A DNA stretch of 64,000 bases from CALOCN01 sp942491735 (GCA_942491735.1 CALOCN010000014.1:1736001-1800000), one strand, 5' to 3'. Shown: positions 1-9,262, counted from the first letter of the stretch. The notes: generated by a model from the letters alone, not told the origin. Numbers and translations: made by a program.

Positions 1-68
1 TGAAGAACAAGACCACCGACGCCAACCGCCCCACTTACGAGGTGTTCCACTTCGACGGAACCCTCTGA
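1..68 (+). CDS. C-terminal tail of an unidentified upstream gene (partial)
   Basis: An open frame enters from the left edge and stops with TGA at 66-68; its last residues read NRPTYEVFHFDGTL. Only about 21 codons are visible, too few to assign a family. It ends 18 bases before the stop codon of the convergent dienelactone hydrolase, which is why I treat it as a real gene end and not a chance frame. Confidence 0.45.
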   Translation, partial: KNKTTDANRPTYEVFHFDGTL

Positions 69-86
69 GAACCCTCGGGGCTCCGG

Positions 87-950
87 TCACGCGTGTAGGT
101 AGTCCTCGAAGAGCCTGAGCGTGCGACGCCAGGCCAGTTCGGCGGCGGTACGGTCGTACCGCGCCTCGCTGGTGTCGTTGTGGAAACCGTGCCCCTGCCC
201 CGGATACATGTGGATGGTGTAGGGGACGCCGTGCGTGTCGAGCGCCGCGCGGAACTCGGGGATCCCGGCGTTGATCCGCTCGTCGGTGCCGGCGTAGTGC
301 ATCATGAGCGGAGCAGTCACCTTGGCCACGGCGTCGTCGCTCAATGCGCGGCCGTAGAAGCAGACCGCGGCGGCCACCGCCGTTTCCCGGGCTGCGCACA
401 GCAGGGACACTCCACCTCCATAGCAGAACCCGACCGTCCCCACCCGGCCTGTGCAGTTCCCGCTTGCCGCGAGGTAGGGGACTCCGGCCATGACGTCGGT
501 GGTGATCCTCTCCGAGTCGGCGTTCCGGAACCGGTCGCGGGCCGCTTCCTGGTCCTCGAGACCGCCGCCAACGTAGCTCAGTCCGTCGGGGGCCAGGGCC
601 ACATAGCCGGCCAGAGCGGCACGCCGGGCCACGTCCTTGATGTGCGCGTTCAGCCCACGGTTCTCGTGGATGACCAGGATGCCGGGAAGGGGGCCCGGTG
701 CCTCGGCGGGATGGGCCAGGTAGCCCTGCACGGGACCGCTCGGGCCTTCATAGGTGACGGTGCTCGTGGTGAGCCGCGGATCTCCGGGGTCGATCTGCTG
801 CCCGTGGGCCCAATTCGGCTCCAGCAGGGACAGGAGCGTGGTCGCGGCGGCCGTACTTCCCGCGATCTCGGTGACCCGGCGCAGGAAGTCCCGGCGGGGC
901 ATATCGCCGTGGATGTACTCGTTGTAGAGGGAGGTGACTCTGGAATCCAT
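87..950 (-). CDS. Exported dienelactone hydrolase family protein
   Basis: A 287-residue alpha/beta hydrolase of the dienelactone hydrolase family, which cleaves ester or lactone bonds. The nucleophile is a cysteine in GFCYGGG (C176), and the GTDER and GQGHGFHN segments supply the expected Asp and His of the triad. The N-terminus has a twin-arginine-like stretch (PRRDFLRR) followed by a hydrophobic segment near residues 30-45, so Tat export to the periplasm is likely. The ATG is preceded by GGAG seven bases upstream. The natural substrate cannot be told from sequence, because many family members act on unrelated esters. It stands alone, convergent with the partial gene at the left edge. Confidence 0.9.
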   Translation of the reverse strand: MDSRVTSLYNEYIHGDMPRRDFLRRVTEIAGSTAAATTLLSLLEPNWAHGQQIDPGDPRLTTSTVTYEGPSGPVQGYLAHPAEAPGPLPGILVIHENRGLNAHIKDVARRAALAGYVALAPDGLSYVGGGLEDQEAARDRFRNADSERITTDVMAGVPYLAASGNCTGRVGTVGFCYGGGVSLLCAARETAVAAAVCFYGRALSDDAVAKVTAPLMMHYAGTDERINAGIPEFRAALDTHGVPYTIHMYPGQGHGFHNDTSEARYDRTAAELAWRRTLRLFEDYLHA

Positions 951-1122
951 GAGGGAGCTCCGCGGTGGATGGTTGGTCTTGAACGGTTCTCAGGAGCGAT
1001 CGTGGAATGATAGTACCCCGGCCCTCGACATGTGGGATAATCCGCACCGCCGCCCAGCCCAGCCTACCTGGGCCCGACATCACCCCCTCACCAAGGCGAC
1101 CAGCCGGGAAAGTTGATCCCCA

Positions 1123-4100
1123 GTGAAGTGCACCACGCTGATTGTTGCTCCCCTGTTGTCCATCCTCACCCTTCTTGGCGTCGTGGCCGACGCGTCCGCG
1201 CAGAAGCCCGCGGCTCCGCGCCAGCTGGAGATCGTCCCCAGTGAGAGTGAAAGTTCCTATCGCTTTCAGAACATGCGGGTCAGCAGGGAGACCGGCGCTC
1301 CGGTCGCCCTGTACTCGGTGAACTACGCGGTCACCCCGTCCACCCCGCTGAACATGGCAACGCAATACCTCCAGGAGAACAGCGCGCTTCTGCGCATGCA
1401 ACCGGACATCAGCGACCTGCAGCATTCCTCCACCCGGGAAACGCCCGGTGGCTATCATGTCCGATTCCGCCAGCATGTCGACGGCTATCCCATGTACGGC
1501 GGGGACATCGTGGTCAACATCAATCGCCAGAACATGGTGACGTTCGTGATGAGCGACTACAAGCCCCTGGTGGATCTGGGTGTTTCCACTCCGTCACTGT
1601 CGCTCGCTGCGGCCGAGCGGATCGCCGACGGGTATCTGAACGTGCAGGGCACGATCCGCCACCGGGACCGGGCCACGGTGGTGTACCTCCACAATTCCGT
1701 CGCCCGGTTGGTGCATGAGATCACCATCGTGCCCGCTGAGGACATGTTCGGCGACTGGGAGATCCTGGTCGATGCGGTGACGGGGGAGATCCTGCGGGCC
1801 GAGAACAAGGCGGTTCACGCCACGACCGACGGATCCGGCTGGGTGTTCGATCCGGATCCGCTGACCCACGCCCGGGCGACGTATCAGACCGGCGGTCAGT
1901 TCGGGGACAACAACGACGCCGATACGGACTCGCTGACCGCCCACATCGTGCAGCGGACCCTGCCCGACATCGAGTTCGACGGTATGTATCACCTCCGGGG
2001 ACCCTACGCCCAGATCGTGGATAGCGAGGCGCCTTTCAACGGGGTCTACAGCCGGGCGGACAGCGTGTGGCACTTCACGCGCAATCCCGCGGACTTCGAA
2101 GCCGCGAACGTGTACTTCCATATCGACCAGTCCATGCGGTACATCAACGAGACGCTGGGTTTCAGTCTGATGCCCACCCAGTACAGCGGTGGTGTGAAGG
2201 GTGACCCGCACGGCCTGGGAGGCGACGACAATTCCCACTACATTTCCAGTACGGGAGAGTTGGCCTGGGGAGAGGGGGGAGTCGACGACGCCGAGGATGC
2301 GGACGTCATCCTGCACGAGCTGGGGCACGGGCTGCATGACTGGCTCACCAACGGCAATCTCTCGCAGGTGAACGGGCTCAGTGAAGGGTGCGGGGACTAC
2401 TGGACCAATTCCTACAATCGCAGCCTGGGTCATTGGACTCCATCGGATCCCCAGTACTACTGGGTATTCCAGTGGGACGGCCACAACGAGTACTGGGGGG
2501 GGAGAGTCACGAACTACGCCGCCACCTACCCGGGAGGTCTCGTTGGCCAGGTTCATACCGATGGCCAGATGTGGTCCTCCACCCTGATGCAGATCTGGGA
2601 GGACATCGGCAGGACGGCCACCGATCTCAACTTCCTGGAAGCCCTGTCCATGACGAACAGCAGCACGAACCAGGAAGATGCCGCCCAGGCCTTCGTCCAG
2701 GCCGATCTGAACCTCCACGGCGGCGCCAACCTCAGCTCCATCGAGTTCTGGTTCACCCAGCGGGGCTACAACATCACGGTCCCGGTCCCGTCCATCACCC
2801 ACACGCCGCTGCCGGACTCCGAGGACCTTCTCGGGCCCTATGCGGTGAGCGCCGACATCGTGGCGTCGTCACCCCTCGATGTCGTCCGGTTGATCTACGG
2901 CACCGGGGGGGCTTTCACGGATACGCTGGACATGGTCCTGCAGTCGGGTGACACCTACACCGCTGCTATCCCCGGCACCGGCGTCCCGACGGACTACAAC
3001 TACTACATCTTCGCCGCCGACAACGGCGGACTGGCCAGCACCAGCCCCGGGGGAGCTCCGGGGAACTATCACGCCTTCCAGACCGGTGCGGACGTTGCGC
3101 CTCCGGTCATTGTCCATACGCCCCTTGGAAACCAGGCGTACATCCAGTGGCCCGCGGTGGTGCAGGCCACGATCACCGACAACCTGGGCATCGACAGCTC
3201 CTGGGTGGAGTACTCCGTGAACAACGGGGCCATCACCGGCAGCTTCGATCTGGTGAACACGTCGGGGGATGTCTACAGCGGAGCGTTTGATATCGATACC
3301 ACGATGGTGGCCATCGGCGATTCCGTCGAATACCGAATCGTGGCGAGGGACGTTGCGGTGGCGGGCAACCAGACGTTGCATCCCGCGTCCGGGTATCACA
3401 TGTTCGATATCATTGGTGTCCTGGGGGTGATCCTGATCATCGACGACGACCCGAGCTCCAGCAGTCCCATCGTCAAGTCGGACAAGGGAGAGCACACCCG
3501 GGACCTCCAGAAGACCCCGTACGGCAAGTCGGCGGGGGATATGGAGACGTACCTGCTCGATGCCGGGTACTCGGTGGTCGTGGAAACACCGGCCGCCACC
3601 AATCCGGCAACCTGGGACAGCTATGACCTCCTCATCTCCTCCAGCGGGATCAACGAATCCAGCCTGTCCAACCTGACCTATCGGAACGCCCTCATTGCCC
3701 ACGCCCAGGCCGGCAAGAAGTATCTGCTCGAGGGCGGGGAAGTGGGTTGGACCTGGCGAAACAACGCCACGATCATGAGCGACGTGCTTCACTCCAGTGG
3801 ATGGAACGGCGACAATGTCGGCGCGCTGCTCCTGATCGGGGGCCAGGCGACCCACCCCATCGCGACCACGCCCAACGCGTTGCCGGGCAGTATCGGCATC
3901 ACCTACACGGCGTACGGCAGCGAAGATGCCATGACGCCAACCGATTCCTACGTCATCTACGAGCCCACCGCCGATCCGGGCGACGCCGGGGTCTCCGTCT
4001 ACGACCAGGATCTCGACCCCACCACGGCCCAGAACGTGTACTTCGCGTTCAACTTCGGCCAGGTCACCAGCGCTACGGTGGCCAGGGAGCTCCTCGAGAA

Positions 4101-5370
4101 CACGGTGGACTACCTGCTTCAGCCCGAACCGGACACCACCCCTCCGGTGGTCACGGTGACCTCGCCCAACGGCGGAGAGTCCTGGAACGTGGGCGACTCG
4201 AACGACATCACCTGGACAGCAACCGACGCCGGCGGCGTGGATTCGGTGAGCATCTACTACTCGACCGATGGAGGCGTCACGTTCCCGTTCACGATCGCCA
4301 CCGGTGAGGCCAACGACTCCGTCTACCCGTGGATCGTGTCGAGTACCGTCACGGACAGCGCGGTGGTGCGGGTGGTGGCCTACGACGCCAGCCTCAACCA
4401 GGCCCAGGACGAAAGTGACAGCCTGTTCACGATCGCAACCGAGAGCACACCGCCTGCGGTCACCGTCACCTCGCCGAACGGCGGGGAGACGTGGAATGTG
4501 GGCAGCGCGCAGACCATCACCTGGCTCGCGACCGATGCGAGTGGGGTGGATTCGGTGAGTATCTTCTATTCGGTCAACGGCGGAAGCACGTACGACCTGG
4601 TTGCTTCCGGCGAGCCGAACGACTCGTCCTACCCCTGGATTGTCCCGGCTACGCCAACGGACAGTGCGCTGGTGCGGGTCGTTGCCTACGATGCCGCGCT
4701 CAATACGGGCGAGGACGTGAGCGACAGTCTGTTCACGATCGCCGACGTGGACACGGTTCCGCCCGTTGTGGCGGTGACCGCGCCCACCGGTGGCGAGAGC
4801 TGGATCATCGGGGATACGCAGGACATCACCTGGACCGCCACGGACGCGAGCGGCGTGGATTCCGTGAGCCTCTACTACTCGGTCGACGGCGGGCAATCAT
4901 TCATTGAGATCGCCTCCGGAGAGGCCAACGACTCGGCGTACAGCTGGACCATCCCGAACGCGCCGTCGGATAGTGCGCTGGTGTGGATCGTTGCCTATGA
5001 CCCGTTCCTCAACACGGGAGAAGCGACAAGCGACAGTCTCTTCATGATCGGCGAGATTCTCGGAGTCCCCGGTGACGGGACGGTAGGGGCCAAGGCCATT
5101 CTGCCCCAGAGTGTCCCCAACCCGTTCACCGCTCGCACGGTGATCAGCTTCTCCCTGCCGGAGGCCGCAGTGGTGAGTCTGGCTGTGTACGACGTGAAGG
5201 GCCGGCGCATCGCGACCCTGATGGATCAGGAGGAACTGGGCGTTGCCCAGCACCAGGTGGTGTGGAACGGCGTTGACGACAACGGGGTCAAAGTCGGATC
5301 GGGTGTCTACTTCTATCAGCTCCGCGCCGGGGACGTGCGTTTGTCGAGGAAGTTGCTGGTGGTGAGGTAG
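1123..5370 (+). CDS. Secreted M36 (fungalysin)-like metallopeptidase with Ig-like repeats and FlgD-like tail
   Basis: A 1415-residue secreted protease starting at GTG. Residues 1-26 form a signal peptide ending in ASA. Residues about 60-230 resemble the fungalysin/thermolysin and PepSY propeptide. The zinc site is HELGH (H398, E399, H402) with the third ligand probably E421 in GLSEGCGDY, the arrangement of M36-type enzymes. A middle region (about 560-980) holds beta-rich interaction domains, then three near-identical Ig-like repeats (about 1004-1309), then a C-terminal FlgD-like module (YDVKGRRI ... GSGVYFYQL) used in FCB bacteria for outer-membrane translocation and anchoring. The propeptide implies autoproteolytic maturation outside the cell. 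The next gene begins one base after the stop, so the TPR lipoprotein is probably co-transcribed. Confidence 0.9.
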   Translation: MKCTTLIVAPLLSILTLLGVVADASAQKPAAPRQLEIVPSESESSYRFQNMRVSRETGAPVALYSVNYAVTPSTPLNMATQYLQENSALLRMQPDISDLQHSSTRETPGGYHVRFRQHVDGYPMYGGDIVVNINRQNMVTFVMSDYKPLVDLGVSTPSLSLAAAERIADGYLNVQGTIRHRDRATVVYLHNSVARLVHEITIVPAEDMFGDWEILVDAVTGEILRAENKAVHATTDGSGWVFDPDPLTHARATYQTGGQFGDNNDADTDSLTAHIVQRTLPDIEFDGMYHLRGPYAQIVDSEAPFNGVYSRADSVWHFTRNPADFEAANVYFHIDQSMRYINETLGFSLMPTQYSGGVKGDPHGLGGDDNSHYISSTGELAWGEGGVDDAEDADVILHELGHGLHDWLTNGNLSQVNGLSEGCGDYWTNSYNRSLGHWTPSDPQYYWVFQWDGHNEYWGGRVTNYAATYPGGLVGQVHTDGQMWSSTLMQIWEDIGRTATDLNFLEALSMTNSSTNQEDAAQAFVQADLNLHGGANLSSIEFWFTQRGYNITVPVPSITHTPLPDSEDLLGPYAVSADIVASSPLDVVRLIYGTGGAFTDTLDMVLQSGDTYTAAIPGTGVPTDYNYYIFAADNGGLASTSPGGAPGNYHAFQTGADVAPPVIVHTPLGNQAYIQWPAVVQATITDNLGIDSSWVEYSVNNGAITGSFDLVNTSGDVYSGAFDIDTTMVAIGDSVEYRIVARDVAVAGNQTLHPASGYHMFDIIGVLGVILIIDDDPSSSSPIVKSDKGEHTRDLQKTPYGKSAGDMETYLLDAGYSVVVETPAATNPATWDSYDLLISSSGINESSLSNLTYRNALIAHAQAGKKYLLEGGEVGWTWRNNATIMSDVLHSSGWNGDNVGALLLIGGQATHPIATTPNALPGSIGITYTAYGSEDAMTPTDSYVIYEPTADPGDAGVSVYDQDLDPTTAQNVYFAFNFGQVTSATVARELLENTVDYLLQPEPDTTPPVVTVTSPNGGESWNVGDSNDITWTATDAGGVDSVSIYYSTDGGVTFPFTIATGEANDSVYPWIVSSTVTDSAVVRVVAYDASLNQAQDESDSLFTIATESTPPAVTVTSPNGGETWNVGSAQTITWLATDASGVDSVSIFYSVNGGSTYDLVASGEPNDSSYPWIVPATPTDSALVRVVAYDAALNTGEDVSDSLFTIADVDTVPPVVAVTAPTGGESWIIGDTQDITWTATDASGVDSVSLYYSVDGGQSFIEIASGEANDSAYSWTIPNAPSDSALVWIVAYDPFLNTGEATSDSLFMIGEILGVPGDGTVGAKAILPQSVPNPFTARTVISFSLPEAAVVSLAVYDVKGRRIATLMDQEELGVAQHQVVWNGVDDNGVKVGSGVYFYQLRAGDVRLSRKLLVVR
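4132..5049 (+). repeat. Three tandem Ig-like repeats inside the metallopeptidase gene
   Basis: Three units of roughly 306-312 bases begin near 4132, 4443 and 4749. Each encodes PP.V.VT.P.GGE.W followed by a WTATDA/WLATDA strand, GVDSVS, and a closing DSLF.I. Nucleotide identity between units is visibly high, for example the shared GTGGATTCGGTGAG, suggesting recent duplication or ongoing gene conversion. They probably form a stalk between the catalytic domain and the surface anchor. Confidence 0.85.
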
Positions 5371-5371
5371 C

Positions 5372-6058
5372 GTGCGGACAGCTCTCTGTTCGGTTCTTCT
5401 CAAGACTCTCGCTGTCGTTCCACTACTCTGTTTCGGCCTGACCGGCTGCGAGTCGGCAGAAGAGATTCAGGCGAGAGAACTGGACAATAGAGCGAGTGAG
5501 CTCTACAGCGAGGGAGAGTACGAAGAGGCCATCCCGATGGCCCGGCTGGCTCTGGAAATGTATCGTGAGACCAAGGGGGAGGAATCTCATGATTATGCCG
5601 TCAGCCTGCGATTCCTCGCCTTGAACTATCAGAAAGTGGGTCGCTTCGAAGAGGCAGAGGAACTCTATGTCGAAGCACTGGAAAATGACCGGAAGAGACT
5701 GGGAGAACAGGATGAGTCCTATGTCCTGAACCTATCTCTTGTGGGAGAAATCCACTTTCTTCAGAAGGACTACGACAACGCCGAACGCGTTCTACTGGAG
5801 GCTGCGGAGCGACAGAAGGCTCTGGGAGAGGGCCGAGCCTATGCCGATTGCCTCAATGACCTCGCCAAGCTCTATGTGGCTACGGCTAGATACGAAGACG
5901 CCATCCCCCCACTTGCCGAGTGTTGCGAGATCCTCGGCGAGATGCGAGATGACTTCCCCGAGCAATACGCAACCAGCTTGAGAAACCTTGCCTTTGTGTA
6001 TGAGTCTATGGGTGATGACGAAAGGGCCAGACAGGTTCTGGAAGAAGCAAGCCAGTAG
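5372..6058 (+). CDS. TPR-repeat lipoprotein
   Basis: A 228-residue protein starting at GTG, one base after the metallopeptidase stop. The N-terminus is a lipoprotein signal with the lipobox LTGC (Cys at about residue 26). The rest is helical tetratricopeptide repeats of the paired YEEAIPMARLALEMYRETKG type, about four units, close to the kinesin-light-chain/TPR_12 style. It presumably acts as a protein-binding scaffold on the inner face of the outer membrane. The tight spacing suggests a link to processing or anchoring of the protease, but no partner can be named. Base composition is lower in GC than the flanking secreted genes. Confidence 0.8.
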   Translation: MRTALCSVLLKTLAVVPLLCFGLTGCESAEEIQARELDNRASELYSEGEYEEAIPMARLALEMYRETKGEESHDYAVSLRFLALNYQKVGRFEEAEELYVEALENDRKRLGEQDESYVLNLSLVGEIHFLQKDYDNAERVLLEAAERQKALGEGRAYADCLNDLAKLYVATARYEDAIPPLAECCEILGEMRDDFPEQYATSLRNLAFVYESMGDDERARQVLEEASQ

Positions 6059-6190
6059 TGTGCTGGGGCCACGACTCCCGGTGACGCAAGAGCGGACGAG
6101 GGGATGGGTGCAGATCAGGAAGGGGATCACCGGATCACCCCCGCCTGAACCCACCCCCTTAGATTCGTAACCTGCTATCCTGCAACCGAT

Positions 6191-6278
6191 GCCGGGATGG
6201 CGGAACTGGTAGACGCAACGGACTTAAAATCCGTTGGGGCCTAGCCCCGTGGGAGTTCAAGTCTCCCTCCCGGCACCA
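6191..6278 (+). tRNA. tRNA-Leu (anticodon TAA)
   Basis: Acceptor strands GCCGGGA (6191-6197) and TCCCGGC (6268-6274) pair perfectly, with discriminator A and an encoded CCA (6276-6278). The anticodon stem ACGGA/TCCGT encloses the loop CTTAAAA, giving anticodon TAA (leucine, UUA/UUG). The variable arm is long, as expected for tRNA-Leu, and the T arm is GGGAG-TTCAAGT-CTCCC. A possible extended -10 box (TGCTATCCT) lies about 20 bases upstream. Confidence 0.97.
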
Positions 6279-6412
6279 TTGCACCGCACGTGCGGTCAGC
6301 ATCTCCCTGTCCAGAAAAGTGTTGGAGGAAGCGTAAGATCTGTTTGACCTTCGGGTGAGTGAATGCACCTATTGATCACCCGCGAACGGACATCTGACCG
6401 AACGGAGATTCC

Positions 6413-6556
6413 GTGAAACGAAAGCGGGCAAAGGAGATCCTGGAGGAAAACAGCCTCGGCAAACGCTATTGCAGGATCAGCGATCACTTCGAGGAAGAGG
6501 CCGTGAACGAGCACTTCTCGATCGAAGGCCCCGTGCTGTTACGTCACAATCCATGA
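6413..6556 (+). CDS. Possible small protein, 47 aa (unknown)
   Basis: A GTG-started frame with a GGAG motif seven bases upstream, encoding a charged peptide that begins VKRKRAKEILEENSLGKRY. It has no recognisable domain. The ribosome site, the amino-acid makeup and its position just after a tRNA make it more credible than chance, but there is no family evidence. Local GC is lower than in the surrounding chromosome, in keeping with acquired DNA. Confidence 0.35.
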   Translation: MKRKRAKEILEENSLGKRYCRISDHFEEEAVNEHFSIEGPVLLRHNP

Positions 6557-6568
6557 GATCTGAATCTG

Positions 6569-6673
6569 ATGGAAGAGGAAGTGGAGAGCGCGCCCAGCGA
6601 GACATGCCAAGCTTGTGGAAGCGTAAAGGTCAAGAAGACGACCCCCCGACGCTACCAGATATGTGCAGATTGA
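6569..6673 (+). CDS. Possible small zinc-ribbon-like peptide, 34 aa
   Basis: An ATG frame beginning 12 bases after the preceding small frame ends. It encodes an acidic start followed by CQACGSVKVKKTTPRRYQIC, a CxxC plus a distal single cysteine resembling half of a zinc ribbon. It is very short and could be chance or a broken zinc-finger gene. No function is assigned. Confidence 0.3.
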   Translation: MEEEVESAPSETCQACGSVKVKKTTPRRYQICAD

Positions 6674-6689
6674 AGCCGAGTATCAACTG

Positions 6690-7076
6690 ATGGAACTGAT
6701 GGCGCTCGAGCTTCTGCTGAAGCCGCGATGCTATCGGGACGAGAGATGCGCTTTCTCCGAAAGGCAAGCCAGTTCACTCAAGATGATCTTGCTCGACGAC
6801 TTGGAATTCACCCGTCGGGCGGTGATCGAACGAGAGAAGAAGGCCACCCCCGGTCTCAAGGCTGATCAAGAGCTTGGGCTCAGGGTCGTTCTTGCCGGGG
6901 GTTTCAAGGCCAGATTGGATCGAAATGGCACCCATCCAGCGATTCGCCGACTTCGCCGAGGAGCTGGAAACCAAGACAAAGCGGGGAAGGACAACGCTCA
7001 CCAGGGATACAGCCAAGAAGAGCTGGCGGTTCACCGAACCAAACGCTCTAGCCGCGTGAGCGGGAGAGTGTCCTAA
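6690..7076 (+). other. Low-confidence open frames after the tRNA
   Basis: Two overlapping readings compete here. One runs from ATG 6690 to 7076 (128 residues, starting MELMALELLLKPRCYRDE). The other runs from ATG 6925 to 7059 in another frame (44 residues, starting MAPIQRFADFAEELETKT). Each looks protein-like over part of its length only, which fits one ancestral gene broken by a frameshift. I recognise neither. From 7077 to the next gene at 7332 I see no gene; a TTGACG hexamer at 7237-7242 could be a -35 element for the downstream gene, without a good -10. Confidence 0.25.
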
Positions 7077-7331
7077 CCAGGCGTTCATCACGGTGACCGA
7101 TGACAAAATCCTCAATCACTTTTCCGGCGCAGCGTTCGTCAAGACCTCAAGAAAGAGAGACATGTGGGGGTTCTGGCGGTAAGAATCACCACGAGCAAGA
7201 GGGGGGGCAGGGCGGCGTAAGAGGATCCCAAGGGAGTTGACGTCAGGATTTCCTAACTCATGTACCCAGTGTAAATTAGGATCATCTACTGGAGCCTGTC
7301 GCCCATTGCGGACGGGATGACCGGGAGTCAT

Positions 7332-8555
7332 ATGGTGAAAGCCAAGGCCCACAGGTGGGAGTTCAAGACCCGTTTCCGGCGGCATGCGTTTGGCTGGAGG
7401 TCTCAGCCCGCCATCAAGCGTGTCAAGGAGGCGGTTTCCGAGATCAGGAAGGTCGCACGCCGGGACAGGGTTCTCGCGGCGGAAGGAGCAGTCGAGTTCC
7501 TGGTGAAGCTCTCCCCCGCGCTCGAGCAGGTCGACAGCTCCTCCGGTGCCATCGGCACTGCCGTCAACAAGGCGATCGAGGCGCTCGTCCCCATCATCGC
7601 CGGGGCTCCTGCGGAGTCGGAAACCCGCGAAGCATGGCTGGAAAGGCTCTGGGACGCTTACCAGGAAGACGTTATCCCGTACATCGAGCTTCTGGGCGAC
7701 CACTGGGGTGACCTCTGCGCCTCTCCAGTTGTCGCATCGCATTGGGCCGACAACCTTATCGGCATCTGCAGGATGGCCTGGAGCCCGGATCCCAGCCTCC
7801 GCGGGTTCTTCAATGGCACGACAATCTGCCTGAGCGCATTGCTTGCCGCCGGGCGTCACCAGGAGCTCCTCGACCTGCTCGAGATGGCGCCCTATGACAC
7901 GTGGCACTACCGCCAGTACGGGGTGAAGGCCCTCGCGGCGATGGGGAAAGGGGCGGAGGCGATCCGCTACGCGGAGGAGGGGTGGGGGCTGAACGACCGT
8001 CCTGTCGCCATCGCGAGGGCCTGCGAGGAGATTTTGCTGACCTCGGGCCATGTCGAGGAGTCCTACCGGCGGTACGGCCTCGTGGCCAACCGGGCCGGGA
8101 CCTACCTGGCCTGGTTCCGGGCCATCCGGCGAAAGTATCCGCACAAGACGCCGGCGGAAATCCTGGAAGACCTGATCGAGCTCACCCCCGGCGAGGAGGG
8201 CAAGTGGTTCGCGGCGGCCAAGGACGCAAGACTCTTCGACGAGGCGATCTCGCTGGCCAACCGAACCCCGACTTCCCCTCAAACCCTGACCCGGGCCGCG
8301 CGCGATTTCTCGGATGAGAATCCGGCCTTCGCTCTGGAGGCCGGAATGGCCGCGTTGCGCTGGCTCATCGCGGGCTACGGCTACGAGATCACCCGTCTCG
8401 ACGTCTTGAACGCCTATTCGTTCACCATGAGGGCTGCGGAGACCGCGGGTCGGGCGGATGAAACCCATCGACGGATTCGGGTCCTCGTGGCTGCACAGCC
8501 CTCGGGCAAGTCCTTCGTGGCCGGGATTCTCGCTCCGCAGCTGGGGTGCTCTTGA
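7332..8555 (+). CDS. Conserved protein of unknown function, 407 aa
   Basis: A soluble, mostly helical protein with no signal peptide. I chose the ATG at 7332 over the in-frame ATG at 7317 because GGGAG precedes it and the protein then begins MVKAKAHRWEFKTRFRRHAF. The N-terminal third carries RFRRHAFGWRSQPAIKRVKE, a basic segment, and a helical stretch with AAEGAVEFLVKL. The remainder looks like TPR/SEL1-type solenoid repeats (LLAAGRHQELLDLLE, MGKGAEAIRYAEEGW, SGHVEESYRRYGL). I recall similar uncharacterised proteins in other bacteria but cannot attach a function. It is flanked by lower-GC, mobile-looking DNA. Confidence 0.7.
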   Translation: MVKAKAHRWEFKTRFRRHAFGWRSQPAIKRVKEAVSEIRKVARRDRVLAAEGAVEFLVKLSPALEQVDSSSGAIGTAVNKAIEALVPIIAGAPAESETREAWLERLWDAYQEDVIPYIELLGDHWGDLCASPVVASHWADNLIGICRMAWSPDPSLRGFFNGTTICLSALLAAGRHQELLDLLEMAPYDTWHYRQYGVKALAAMGKGAEAIRYAEEGWGLNDRPVAIARACEEILLTSGHVEESYRRYGLVANRAGTYLAWFRAIRRKYPHKTPAEILEDLIELTPGEEGKWFAAAKDARLFDEAISLANRTPTSPQTLTRAARDFSDENPAFALEAGMAALRWLIAGYGYEITRLDVLNAYSFTMRAAETAGRADETHRRIRVLVAAQPSGKSFVAGILAPQLGCS

Positions 8556-8607
8556 TGAGACAGTCGGATAGTGTCTCCAAGTTGGCAGAATGCGGCCTCC
8601 ACCCGAC

Positions 8608-8690
8608 TCACCGCACGCGCACGAGGCGCCGAGTCGATCGGCCCTCCGGCGTCTCCAGACGAACGAAGTACACCCCCGCTGAGGTTGCGG
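8608..8690 (-). pseudogene. Orphan 3' end of a secreted-protein gene (FlgD-like tail)
   Basis: On the minus strand, before a TGA at 8610-8608, the sequence reads SAGVYFVRLETPEGR and then STRRLVRVR. This matches the last ~25 residues of the FlgD-like C-terminal modules elsewhere in this window (for example GSGVYFYQL ... RKLLVVR). No upstream part of the module exists: the frame runs straight into the nucleotidyltransferase stop codon at 8696-8698. It is a remnant left by deletion or by insertion of the neighbouring gene pair. Confidence 0.65.
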
Positions 8691-8695
8691 GCGAT

Positions 8696-9262
8696 CTACT
8701 CGTCGACAACGAGCGCCTTGTTCCACTCCGGCGCTAGCCCGTTGCTCGCGATGAGTTGCAGCAGGATCGCCCGATCCCATTCCTCCCCGAGCCCAAGGAG
8801 CATCCTGTGAACGTCACGAAGATGCTTTTGTGATTCTCCTTCCCGATAGAACTGGAGCTTGCGAAGAATGACGTACTCCGGTGGCGCGAGGGAGATCCGC
8901 TCGCCGCGGAACGTCACGTCCCTGGCGTGAGCCAGGCCCCAGCGATGGAGTGCATCGTTTCGAGCAAGGTAGAGGTCGGCTTTGAATCCTGTGTCGTGGT
9001 GGATCAAGTTGAAGTGCCCGCGTTCCTCTCGAGCCTGTTCAATCCGGATGACCTCGGTCGGGGGGCAATAGAAGGCCTCACCGGGGAAGGCGGCGGCAAA
9101 CCGCTCGATGTCGCCCCGGCGGAGCTTGAGTACAATGTCGATGTCGTGGGTCAGGCGGGGCTCTCCATAGTACATGGCTGCCACGCTTCCCGAGACCATG
9201 TAGGGGAGACCCAGTTTGTTGAGGCGTTGGGTGTAGAGGAGGAACGGCTCAGCTTCGGGCAT
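8696..9262 (-). CDS. Nucleotidyltransferase, AbiEii/MNT-like (putative toxin)
   Basis: A 188-residue protein of the DNA polymerase beta nucleotidyltransferase superfamily. The signature is GSVAAMYYGEPRLTHDIDIV (residues about 22-41): the GS motif followed by the DxD metal-binding aspartates. The C-terminal part (EYVILRKLQFYREGESQKH) matches the helical domain seen in AbiEii-like and related minimal nucleotidyltransferases. Some of these are toxins that modify tRNA or partner proteins, while others are resistance enzymes. It overlaps the upstream 65-residue frame by 14 bases, the layout of a translationally coupled toxin-antitoxin pair. Substrate and toxicity are inferred only. Confidence 0.75.
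   Translation of the reverse strand: MPEAEPFLLYTQRLNKLGLPYMVSGSVAAMYYGEPRLTHDIDIVLKLRRGDIERFAAAFPGEAFYCPPTEVIRIEQAREERGHFNLIHHDTGFKADLYLARNDALHRWGLAHARDVTFRGERISLAPPEYVILRKLQFYREGESQKHLRDVHRMLLGLGEEWDRAILLQLIASNGLAPEWNKALVVDE

Noticed and set aside
7116..8780. 554-codon minus-strand open frame opposite the 407-residue protein
   Set aside because: Composition is antisense-like; the plus-strand reading has a ribosome site, repeat pattern and sensible start.
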